The notes under the pieces: generated by a model | What the model saw: the letters and a program-made list of their open reading frames with translations, nothing else | What the model was told of the DNA's origin: nothing | The model's database searches: none | Position numbers and translations under genes: made by a program | Assembly: GCA_964539745.1 (NCBI GenBank) | Contig: CAZIJU010000045.1 | Span: 1-26,995 of the forward strand | Source: DSNY01 sp964539745 | Lineage (GTDB): Bacteria; Pseudomonadota; Gammaproteobacteria; Burkholderiales; Burkholderiaceae_F | Length of the DNA: 26,995 nt | Direction of reading: 5' to 3' | Part shown: one piece after another, positions 1 to 7,547 of the stretch | Layout: the number at the start of each line of letters is the position of its first letter | Numbering within the stretch: position 1 is the stretch's first letter

Positions 1-4
1 GTGT

Positions 5-100
5 CCGTCCGCGATCAGCACGAAACACCGTCCACGATGACGCTGAAACGCCGTCCACGATCAGACTGAAACAGCCGTCCGCGATCGCTGAAATACGCAG
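5..100. repeat. Four tandem ~23-26 bp repeats, probable IS21-type terminal repeats
   Basis: Four consecutive units start with CCGTCC followed by a CGAT core and a GAAA-containing tail, at 5-27, 28-50, 51-74 and 75-100. Read on the minus strand, each unit is a TTTCAG block followed by a GATCG(C/T)GGACGG block. Multiple short terminal repeats of this layout are known at the ends of IS21-family elements, and a TG dinucleotide that could be the element tip lies at 99-98 on the minus strand. No istA or istB coding sequence is visible; the rest of any element would lie to the left of the window. The repeats are seen directly. The IS21 assignment is inference. Confidence 0.55.
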
Positions 101-296
101 ACAGCTGCAACAGCTGCTCGATCAGCACGCGCGCCGCGTCACTTATCAGCTCATCGACCGTGGCTTGCGCATGCTCGATCAACTCCAACATCGGCAGCAG
201 CGCCTGTCCGTGCGCCGCCAGCGCCTGGCGTACGGCCTGCACGCCTTGCGCGCGTCGAACGATCTGCAGCTTGCCCTTTCCGGTAGTCTTGCTCAT
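15..296 (-). pseudogene. Transposase N-terminal fragment, truncated
   Basis: The reading frame starts at an ATG at 296 with a purine-rich ribosome binding site (GAAAGGAAA) just upstream. It encodes about 67 residues resembling the N-terminus of bacterial transposases, perhaps of the IS256/mutator type: a basic Lys/Arg-rich start, then helical segments ending in LLQLSA. From about residue 68 the frame runs into the tandem repeats at 5-100 and encodes only low-complexity repeat translation until a TGA at 15. No catalytic DDE residues are present. The simplest reading is a transposase gene interrupted by another insertion sequence whose end is the repeat array. The family is uncertain because only the N-terminus remains. 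Confidence 0.45.
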
Positions 297-436
297 GGCG
301 GTTTCCTTTCGGGTTCGAGGTCTCTGGGTCGGCAAACTCGATTCTGTCGAATTCGCCCGGAAACCGCCGCCTTGACTTCCAACTACGATTGGGACATCGC
401 CAGCGCGCTGGACGGCGAGCGTCTGCCGCGCGCCGC

Positions 437-2251
437 TTACCGGCGCTTGGCGTCGAGCCACAGCGCAAGCATCATCAGAATCCACGTCATCGTCCCGTAG
501 TAGGCGGGGTGCGCCGGCAGCAGACGCTGTCGCAGATCGTCGACGAAGCTCGCCCGCACAATGCCGCGCACGCGCAGCGTGTCGACTGCAGCGCTGGCCA
601 GTTCAAGTAGCGGCGGATGGTTTGTCAGCCATGTGCCGACAGGCAACCCGAAGCCGTGTTTTTTCTTGCGGATGATCTCGTTCGGCAGAAAGTCGCGGAG
701 CGCTTCCTTGAAGAACCAGCGCAAGCGGGTACCGCGCAGCTTGAAGTCGGCTGGCAGTCGCGCGGAGAGCTCGACGACATCCTCGTCGAGCAGTGGGAAT
801 GCCACATCAACACCGGCCAGCTCGCACATCCGCGTGACTTTTGGCAGGTCGTTATCGGCCAGCGTGAACCGAAGGTCAATTCCGAGCATCTGGTTGACCA
901 AACTGCACCCGGCAAACGGCTCATGCGCCTCAAGCATCAACTGATGAGGGTGATCGCGGTTGATTGCGGCCAGAAACTCCGGCGTCAGTACGTTTTCCGG
1001 TCCCAAGTGCGTGAGCAAAGCGCGCGATTCATATCGGTTCGGCATGGGCATGCTGGCTTGCTCGACATAGCTGTGAACCTTACGCAACCCGGGCACCGAT
1101 CTGAACAGCGGCGTCGACAAGACCAGAGGCTCGATCAGTAAAGACCGAACGACCTTCGGTAGGTGGTCGTAAAGGCCCAAGAGCCATTGTCGAGCGTACC
1201 GTTCGTTGCCGCCGAACAGCTCGTCGCCTCCGTCCCCCGCAAGCAGCCGATGCACGCCGTGTTCGCGCGCGAGCTTTGCGCAGAAGTAAGTGGGGACAGC
1301 CGAGGCGTTGCCGAAAGGCTGGTCGTAGTGTGCGGCGATGATCGGCGCCGCGGCCACGACGTCCGCCGGCATGACGTAGTACTCCAGGTGCTCGCAGCCG
1401 AAGTGGCTCGCGGCGATGCGTGCGTAGCGCATTTCGTCGTAGCCGGCGGCATCGAAACCGATCGAAAAAGTCTTCGCCGGCGTGCCACGAGCCCGTCCCA
1501 GCATTCCGCTGACAGTGGAGCTGTCGGTGCCGCCGGACAGAAAGCTGCCGCACGCGGTGTCAGAGGCAGCGATGGACACGGCCGCTTCTACCGTCTGGAT
1601 GAAGCGGCTCCTTAGCGACGCGAAATCGTTCGATCCGTCTTCTTCAAAACGCATCGACCAGTATGGGCGCGGATGTGGGTCGGTGCTGCGACCGAACTCG
1701 ACGTAGTGACCGGGAGGGATGCGGGCCAGTCCTCGATAAATCGTCAGCGGACCCGGGCAGACGTGGAAGTACAGGTAGTCGAATATGGCTTGGTCCGACA
1801 ATTCACACGGCACTTCGGGGTGCTTGAGCAGCATGTCAAGCGTCGAGGCGAAAGCAAGCCCTCTGCTCGTACGTGCGTAGACCAGTTGCCGCACGCCCAT
1901 TCGGTCGACTGCCAGCAGACCTTGTGCCTTTTCCGTGTCCCAGGCAGCCAAAGCAAAGTCACCGCGCACGGCGCGAAGCGCGGCAGCGCCGTTTTCTCTA
2001 AATGCCTTGGCGATGGCAGCCGGGTCGGAGTTCCAGCCCTGCGTCGTCCAAACGCGCGGGTGGCCGGTGAACGCGAGGATGAGCCCATCGCAGTTGACGA
2101 GACGCTCGTCGGAGTCCGCCCCGAGCGTGGCCTCCGTGCGATGTCTGACGACGCCGGCCGCGGGCGCCGCGCCGGCCGATAGCATGCTGCCTATCGAGGC
2201 GAGGTCGTCGGAGGAAGTTTGACGCGACTGCGCGCCGCAGATTATGGCCAC
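437..2251 (-). CDS. Asparagine-synthase-like amidotransferase, 604 aa, glutaminase domain degenerate
   Basis: The C-terminal part is a clear ATP-pyrophosphatase synthetase domain. It has the PP-loop SGGTDSS at 239-245 and the GDGGDELFGG motif at 339-348, so it should adenylate a carboxylate and join it to ammonia or an amine. The N-terminal part resembles a class II glutaminase fold (GDFALAAWD near 97-105), but the nucleophile normally found as Cys2 is at position 5 in MAIICG, and no NGE motif is visible. Glutamine hydrolysis may therefore be lost, as in beta-lactam-synthetase-like relatives. The start is a GTG without a convincing Shine-Dalgarno; the next in-frame ATG is 22 codons in. Amidotransferases of this superfamily recur in exosortase-associated polysaccharide loci, where amidation of uronic acids or attachment of amines is suspected. 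It lies 100 bp downstream of the TPR gene and is probably cotranscribed with it. Confidence 0.85.
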   Translation of the reverse strand: MAIICGAQSRQTSSDDLASIGSMLSAGAAPAAGVVRHRTEATLGADSDERLVNCDGLILAFTGHPRVWTTQGWNSDPAAIAKAFRENGAAALRAVRGDFALAAWDTEKAQGLLAVDRMGVRQLVYARTSRGLAFASTLDMLLKHPEVPCELSDQAIFDYLYFHVCPGPLTIYRGLARIPPGHYVEFGRSTDPHPRPYWSMRFEEDGSNDFASLRSRFIQTVEAAVSIAASDTACGSFLSGGTDSSTVSGMLGRARGTPAKTFSIGFDAAGYDEMRYARIAASHFGCEHLEYYVMPADVVAAAPIIAAHYDQPFGNASAVPTYFCAKLAREHGVHRLLAGDGGDELFGGNERYARQWLLGLYDHLPKVVRSLLIEPLVLSTPLFRSVPGLRKVHSYVEQASMPMPNRYESRALLTHLGPENVLTPEFLAAINRDHPHQLMLEAHEPFAGCSLVNQMLGIDLRFTLADNDLPKVTRMCELAGVDVAFPLLDEDVVELSARLPADFKLRGTRLRWFFKEALRDFLPNEIIRKKKHGFGLPVGTWLTNHPPLLELASAAVDTLRVRGIVRASFVDDLRQRLLPAHPAYYGTMTWILMMLALWLDAKRR

Positions 2252-2351
2252 GGTTCGGTTAGTTCATCGGATTGGCTGGCACGTCCGACGCGCGGCTGCC
2301 GCGTGCATGTGCGGCGGGTGAATACGGCGCGCCAGGAAAACGGCAACGTCG

Positions 2352-3044
2352 TTATCGCGGCTTTGTCGACTTGCTTCCGCGTTTGGCAATCTCTGCATCC
2401 AGTTCCCTGAGCCTGCGCTGCAACCCGTTTGCCTGCGGCGAGTGAGTCAAACCGGCCTCAAGTGCCTCGCGTGCTTTACTCATCTCGCCGATTCCTTTGT
2501 AGTAGTCGCTGACCTGTGCATAGGGGGGCCAGTAGTCGGGCTTCAGTTGAATCGCGCGCTCGAATTCGACCAGTGCACGCGGACCACGACCAAGTCCTAC
2601 AAGTGCCTCGCCTTTCCTTGTCAGTATCTCCGGCAGCAGCACGAAGTCATGCCGGCCGTGGGCATTGATGTAATTGAGCACGTAGTCGATGTCGTGTATT
2701 GCTTGGCTGAAATTCCACCTGCGCGTCCGTTCGTCTTGTGCCAGCACCTTTGCCCGGTGCAGATACATCAGCGCCCAACAGTAATGGTGCAGGGTCTGGA
2801 ATACGTCGCCGAGCGTCGTGATCCACGGTTGAGACTTTTCCCGATCTAGGCCGCCCGGGACGTTCTCGCGGAAGTGGGCGGTGTGAATGCAATAGGGCGG
2901 CAGTCTGGAGACCTCACGCGGGTCGAACTCGAGAATGCTCTCCGGATATCCCGGAATAGCTTGCCCCGTGGCCAAGGAGGGCACGGCAACGAGAATCACC
3001 GATGACGCGGCCAGCGCATAGAGGCGCCTTGAAGTCGCTCTCAT
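2352..3044 (-). CDS. Secreted TPR-repeat protein, 230 aa
   Basis: The start at 3044 is chosen because AGGAG lies 5 bases upstream and the encoded N-terminus is a typical signal peptide: basic residues, a hydrophobic stretch of about 18 residues, and an Ala-rich end near GQA. A longer frame to 3197 has no ribosome site and runs through repeat-like DNA. The body has a conserved-looking segment with HHYCWALMYLHRA and two tetratricopeptide repeats in the C-terminal half (around ALVGLGRGPRALVEFERAIQ and the following AREALEAGL). Short exported TPR proteins with an HHYCWAL-like segment are, as I recall, found in exopolysaccharide loci of beta- and gammaproteobacteria. They may be periplasmic scaffolds for polymer assembly, but no function is established. 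The asparagine-synthase-like gene follows on the same strand. Confidence 0.75.
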   Translation of the reverse strand: MRATSRRLYALAASSVILVAVPSLATGQAIPGYPESILEFDPREVSRLPPYCIHTAHFRENVPGGLDREKSQPWITTLGDVFQTLHHYCWALMYLHRAKVLAQDERTRRWNFSQAIHDIDYVLNYINAHGRHDFVLLPEILTRKGEALVGLGRGPRALVEFERAIQLKPDYWPPYAQVSDYYKGIGEMSKAREALEAGLTHSPQANGLQRRLRELDAEIAKRGSKSTKPR

Positions 3045-3342
3045 GAGTCTCCTGAATGAGGTGTTTGTGCCGCCAACGTCATGCTCGGCGCTATTGCGCC
3101 CAGGTCGCGGCCAGCGTATGCGCGGAGAGCGAATCGGAAACTGAAGAACTCCACCATCCCGCCCTGCTGACCCGAAAACTGAACCAATCCACGTCATGTT
3201 ATCTTACGGCTTCTACTTGCGCGGTGCGCCTCGCGCCGGCCGCGCTACCGTGTCCGACGCACGGTGCATGGCCCGGACCTGAGTTGGACAGGCGAGTTCC
3301 GCGAAACGCGTCGATGGAATCGATGAGACCGGCCGCCGAGCA
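3045..3342. other. Divergent intergenic region with possible IS remnant
   Basis: This 298 bp spacer separates the divergent TPR and ATP-grasp genes and must hold promoters for both, although no convincing -35/-10 or -24/-12 pair was found by eye. On the minus strand between about 3130 and 3190 two similar blocks occur, each beginning TTCAGTTT and continuing with a CG-containing stretch, roughly 35-40 bp apart. This recalls the short repeated motifs in IS21-type element ends, similar in style to the array at the left edge of the window. No reading frame here looks coding. Confidence 0.3.
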
Positions 3343-4749
3343 TTGGGCCGCTTGAAAAGCACCGATGATCGCCGGTTCAGTTGTCCCGATGACGATGGCA
3401 TGCCTGAGCAACGGCCACTGCGTGTTCGCCCGCTTGTCGCCACACCTTCGGGACCGCCCAGGGATAGGGCGCGGCGGATCAGCGTTTCGCCCGTGAGCTC
3501 TTCCCGTTCATCGTTGCCGCCGGCGGTCGTGCTCAATATGCACTACACCGGGCTTGCGTTGTCGCGGTCGCTGCGAGCGATGGGACTGCGCGTGATCGGA
3601 CTGAGCTCGGATGATTCGCTGCCGGGCAATATTTCGAACACGATCGAGTTTCGGCGGTTTCCCGACAGCGAGGGAGCGTCGGCGCAGTGCGTTCAGTACT
3701 TGCTTGGACTGGCGGCGGAGCTTGCCGATCGACCGCTTCTGCTACCGACGCGCGATCATGACGTGCACATGATCCGGCGAAATCGCGACACCGTCGAACA
3801 GGCGTTTACGTTGAGCATGCCCGCGAATGACGTGCTCGAACGGGTGCTCGACAAGCAGGCTTTGTATTCGATTGCCGAAGAGGTGGGCGTTGCCTGTCCA
3901 GTGAGCTTCTGGATTCACACTCCTGCGCAGATGCGGGAAGCCTTGGATGCGATTCCCATGCCCTGTATCGCGAAACCGGTTTCTGCGAGCGATTGGCGGA
4001 AACCGGGGATCTGGGACGCCGTCGGACGCCGCAAGGCAGCCATCTTCCATGATCGGGGCGAGCTTGAGAAGTTCTATGCGGCCATCTGTGATTTCATGCC
4101 CGCGATGTGTGTGCAGGAGTTCATCCCGGGCGAGGATGACGAGCTTGTGATGTTTTGCGCCTACTTTAACGCTCGCAGCGGTACCGAAGTCAGTTACACG
4201 GCGCGCAAACTGCTGCAGTTGCCCGCGCTGGCAGGAACCGGTATCGCCGTTCAAGCCTGCCCGGTACCGCAGATCGTTGAGCCGAGCATGCGGCTGCTGC
4301 GGCATGTCGGGTACCTCGGACCGGCGGAGATCGAATACAAACTGGATCGCCGGTCCGGCGAGTACAAACTGATCGAGATCAACACCCGCTTCTGGGATCA
4401 GCACGCGCTGGGCGCTGCATGCGGCGCCGATCTTGTGCAAGCGCTAGTCGAAGATCTCGTCTTCGGGCGGCCACAACGGCACCAAGCCGGCGAGTCGAAA
4501 GTCACTTGGATTGCTGAGGACGGTCTTCTGGTGTCCTTTGGCGAGGCAATGGTCAATCGCACGCGGTCAGCGACACATGGCCGCGCAATTTGGCGCGGCC
4601 GGAAGATTTTCGCCTTGTGGTCTTGGAAAGACCCGCGACCTGCGCTGCGCGTCGCGGTCAGCTTGGCACGTCGGCTGGCTGCCGCTGCGATTCGCGCGCT
4701 GCGGCGTCGTGTTCGCTGGCGTCGACCCAGCCGGGGTGCCGCACTTTAA
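3343..4749 (+). CDS. ATP-grasp carboxylate-amine ligase-like protein, up to 468 aa
   Basis: The sequence is a single ATP-grasp enzyme. It has a Rossmann-like N-terminal subdomain (about 60-165), candidate ATP-binding lysines at K171 and K211 (IAKPVS), a QEFIPGED hinge at 258-265, and the metal-binding acids in EIEYKLD (329-335) and IEINTRFW (344-351). Such enzymes activate a carboxylate as an acyl phosphate and couple it to an amine or thiol. The substrate is not predictable. The C-terminal ~70 residues are very Arg-rich and probably peripheral to the membrane. The first ~58 residues are poorly conserved in character; an ATG at 3400 is an equally possible start and neither has a strong ribosome site. 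Relatives occur in capsule and exopolysaccharide loci. It is convergent with the aminotransferase and the two stop codons abut with no gap. Confidence 0.8.
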   Translation: MGRLKSTDDRRFSCPDDDGMPEQRPLRVRPLVATPSGPPRDRARRISVSPVSSSRSSLPPAVVLNMHYTGLALSRSLRAMGLRVIGLSSDDSLPGNISNTIEFRRFPDSEGASAQCVQYLLGLAAELADRPLLLPTRDHDVHMIRRNRDTVEQAFTLSMPANDVLERVLDKQALYSIAEEVGVACPVSFWIHTPAQMREALDAIPMPCIAKPVSASDWRKPGIWDAVGRRKAAIFHDRGELEKFYAAICDFMPAMCVQEFIPGEDDELVMFCAYFNARSGTEVSYTARKLLQLPALAGTGIAVQACPVPQIVEPSMRLLRHVGYLGPAEIEYKLDRRSGEYKLIEINTRFWDQHALGAACGADLVQALVEDLVFGRPQRHQAGESKVTWIAEDGLLVSFGEAMVNRTRSATHGRAIWRGRKIFALWSWKDPRPALRVAVSLARRLAAAAIRALRRRVRWRRPSRGAAL

Positions 4750-6192
4750 TCACGTGCCACCGGATCCTTCCTTTAGCTTGCGCAGCCAATAGCTGGGGCT
4801 GGTCTCCCAAAGCCGCCGCAGCGACTTGCGGACCCGGCTCCGGGAGAGGGTGGACTGAACGACGGGGTTCGTATTGCGGAACGTTCGGGCATCGAGACGT
4901 CCGTTGACCAGGTCCGTCAGGGTGTCGTCAAAGACATTCAAAGCGAAGTCGATGTCTTGACGCGAGATCGTCAGGGCAGGAATGATCCGTAGTGCGCCTT
5001 CGTAGTAGGTGTGCGTCAGATGCACGCCACGCGCCTGACAGCCCAGAACAAAGGAGATCAGTGACTTGGGGTCGGGACGCATCGAATCCCGTTCCGCGAC
5101 GAGATCGAACGCAAGCATCAGACCGCGGCCACGTGCGTCCCAGACCCATGAGTGACGCGACTGCAGCGAGCGCAGGCCGTCCAGAAAATAGGTACCCGTG
5201 TTCCGCGCCGCGTCAAGCAGTTGTTCGCTGCGGATGATGTCAATTACGGCAAGTACCGCTGCCGCCGTCAGCGGGTCGTTTTGGTGGCTGGACAAGTGGA
5301 AGAAGCCCTGATCGAGGAGCTTGTCGACGATTCGCTCCGAGACGGCGACGCCTGAGGACGGGTAGCCATTTCCGGATGTCTTGGAGAAGACCAGGATGTC
5401 CGGCCGCAAGTCAAGGTTTTGACAGTCGAACCAGGCGCCGCAGCGCCCGAAGCCGGTCTGCGCCTCGTCCACGATCAGCAGGGCGTCGAGATCGTCAGCG
5501 ACTTCGCGCAGTCGGGCGAAGTATTCGCGCTGGGGGAAAATCATGCCGCCAGCGGACACGACGGTTTCGACGATGATCGCGGCTATCGTTTCACGGTTGC
5601 TTCCGATCATGCGCATAGACAGATCGAGACACCCGATGTCGCATTCCGGGTAGGTCCGGCCCAACGGACAGCGTGAGCAGTTAGGCGCTACGACGTGCAT
5701 CGTTCCGGGCACCTTTGGGCTCAAGTCTATGTGGCCGTCGGAGATCGAACTGAGGCTGCGCGTGGCCTGAGAGATGCCGTAGTAGCCGCGATCGAATCCA
5801 ATCACCCCGGTTCGACCGGTGTACGCTTTGGCGACGCGCAGCGCGAACTCGTTCGCCTCCGTGCCGGTTGAAAAAAGTGCGATCTTGTCGAGTCCGTTGG
5901 GGGTTATCTCGGCGACCGCGCGCAACGCCTCGAAAACACGCTCGGCAAGGTACTGCGACCCGGTGTGAAGGTTGTGTTTCAGTTCCGTAACCAGCCGTTC
6001 GATGAATGCCGGGTGGTTGTGTCCGAGGACCGTGCAGAACTGACCGGCGGCGAGGTCGAGGATCCGATTGCCGTCCTGGTCAATCATGTACGAGCCTTCG
6101 CTGCGCACGATCACGTTGTCCAGGAATGGCATGAGCGGGAAGACGTGCTGGCCTGCGTGGCGCCACGTCGTCATGTTCTTAGATGTAGTCAT
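4750..6192 (-). CDS. Class III PLP-dependent aminotransferase, 480 aa
   Basis: Class III (omega/ornithine-type) aminotransferase hallmarks are in order: the phosphate-binding STGTEAN at 108-114, the cofactor Asp in VDEAQTGFGR (241-250), and the Schiff-base lysine K271 in FSKTSGNGYP. A Cys-containing segment around 172-188 is shared with the dialkylglycine decarboxylase and AGXT2 branch. It should move an amino group between an amino donor and a keto or aldehyde acceptor, or decarboxylate an amino acid; the substrate is unknown. A basic tail of about 45 residues follows the usual fold. The ATG at 6192 overlaps the stop of the acyltransferase gene by 4 bp (ATGA), so the two are translationally coupled. 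Class III membership means it is not the DegT/ArnB type usually used for nucleotide-sugar amination, which favours an amino-acid-like substrate. Confidence 0.9.
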   Translation of the reverse strand: MTTSKNMTTWRHAGQHVFPLMPFLDNVIVRSEGSYMIDQDGNRILDLAAGQFCTVLGHNHPAFIERLVTELKHNLHTGSQYLAERVFEALRAVAEITPNGLDKIALFSTGTEANEFALRVAKAYTGRTGVIGFDRGYYGISQATRSLSSISDGHIDLSPKVPGTMHVVAPNCSRCPLGRTYPECDIGCLDLSMRMIGSNRETIAAIIVETVVSAGGMIFPQREYFARLREVADDLDALLIVDEAQTGFGRCGAWFDCQNLDLRPDILVFSKTSGNGYPSSGVAVSERIVDKLLDQGFFHLSSHQNDPLTAAAVLAVIDIIRSEQLLDAARNTGTYFLDGLRSLQSRHSWVWDARGRGLMLAFDLVAERDSMRPDPKSLISFVLGCQARGVHLTHTYYEGALRIIPALTISRQDIDFALNVFDDTLTDLVNGRLDARTFRNTNPVVQSTLSRSRVRKSLRRLWETSPSYWLRKLKEGSGGT

Positions 6193-7379
6193 GGGTGACG
6201 GTCAGTTTGGGGGGCTGATGGGTGGGGTCCAGGTCCAATACGACGCGTCGCTTTCGCCTGCAGCGCGCGTAGCGTCGAAACGAACGCGCGTGCCCGGCTC
6301 TCTAAGGCGAAGCGAACGCGCGGTTGCTGAATCACAAGCCAGGACATGTCGCCACGCCGGGTCGCGAGCATCTCCTTGTACTGCTGTCTTCCCATCAACA
6401 GGTCGTAGCTGCTGGCGCCTGCAGACAAGCTCGTCTGGATCGCGAGGGCATGGCTTACCAGCCCGGGTTTCAGCTTCGGATTGTCGCTGTAACGAAAACC
6501 ACTTTGGTACGAAGAAATGACGCCGCGGTGCTCGAAGTTGTACAGGTAGCCGATCAGATTGGTGCCGGCCGCCACGCGCAGCAGCTGAATGCTGCCGCTC
6601 GGTAGCCAGGTCTGAATCAGGGTTCGGTGAAAGCGACGTGCAAATTCCGAAGCGAATGCACCGGGGTGTCCACGCGCGTTCCAGTACGCCTGGTGCAGTT
6701 GTGTCAGCTCGTCGAAGTACGCCATCGCCTGATCGAGCGACTGTGCCCGCGTTACGGCCAGCGGCCCTGAACGTTCGTATTCGCGCATGGCGCGGCGGAT
6801 CTGATAGCGCGTATTGCTGCTCAACGAGGCAAGGTAGTCGCCGCCGTTGGCGGTGAGATCCTCAGCCGCCACAAAAAAGTAGGGTTTGCTCCATCGAGTC
6901 AGTACACGCAGGCCGATGCTCTCGGACACTCGCGAATAACGTTGTGCCTCGCCCGCATCGATGCCACTTACCACCAGCTCATCCCAATCCGTGCCCCGCG
7001 AACGAAGCGCATTGAAGATGGCGCGCAGTACTTCATCACTGGCGAGGTGCTCAATAAGAAAACCGTTATGCTCTATTGTGAGTCCGTCGCGAAGCGGATC
7101 TCCCGTTTCGCTGACACACCACTGACGCGAGCAAATGACCTTGTGCCGGGTTGTCAGTTGCGAGCCTAGCAGCCCGATGGCGACAGGCCTGTCTTGTTTA
7201 AACGCGCGAACGCACTTGATCGCGGTGCCCGGGGGCTGACAATGCAGCCAAGTACCGATCCATGCCCAACTCTGAAAAAAAGAAGAGGGGACCTGCCGCT
7301 CAAGCTCGAGCCAGTCGGGCATGAGCGCGTCAGGAGCCGGAGCATCCTCGATTGAAACTGAAACGGGAAGGCAGCTCAC
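6189..7379 (-). CDS. FemAB/CelD-like GNAT-fold acyltransferase, 396 aa
   Basis: Two GNAT-like halves are visible. The N-terminal half starts with a beta strand and the segment SSFFQSWAWIGTWL (32-45), and the C-terminal half has LSSNTRYQIRRAMR (186-199) and the GYLYNFEHRGVISSYQSGF strand pair (277-295). This architecture matches the acetyltransferase_6 (CelD/BcsL, PF13480) group related to FemAB aminoacyltransferases, which act on polysaccharides or their precursors in the cytoplasm. It could N-acylate an amino sugar or transfer an aminoacyl group. The start is a GTG; an in-frame ATG at 7322 would remove the first beta strand, so GTG is preferred. It is coupled by a 4 bp overlap to the downstream aminotransferase. 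Confidence 0.8.
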   Translation of the reverse strand: MSCLPVSVSIEDAPAPDALMPDWLELERQVPSSFFQSWAWIGTWLHCQPPGTAIKCVRAFKQDRPVAIGLLGSQLTTRHKVICSRQWCVSETGDPLRDGLTIEHNGFLIEHLASDEVLRAIFNALRSRGTDWDELVVSGIDAGEAQRYSRVSESIGLRVLTRWSKPYFFVAAEDLTANGGDYLASLSSNTRYQIRRAMREYERSGPLAVTRAQSLDQAMAYFDELTQLHQAYWNARGHPGAFASEFARRFHRTLIQTWLPSGSIQLLRVAAGTNLIGYLYNFEHRGVISSYQSGFRYSDNPKLKPGLVSHALAIQTSLSAGASSYDLLMGRQQYKEMLATRRGDMSWLVIQQPRVRFALESRARAFVSTLRALQAKATRRIGPGPHPSAPQTDRHP

Positions 7380-7547
7380 GTCGTGTCAGTGACGCAAGCG
7401 AAAAGCGGACGCAGAAGGGCGCTTCCGCGGCTTCTCCATCGCATGCCTACCTGTGGCCGTCCGAGGTGGATCATTGTCGCATTGCCGCTAGAGGCGCTTG
7501 CGTGAGGGGAGATGCCGGTCGGAGTTGCGAGCAGCACTTGACGATCT

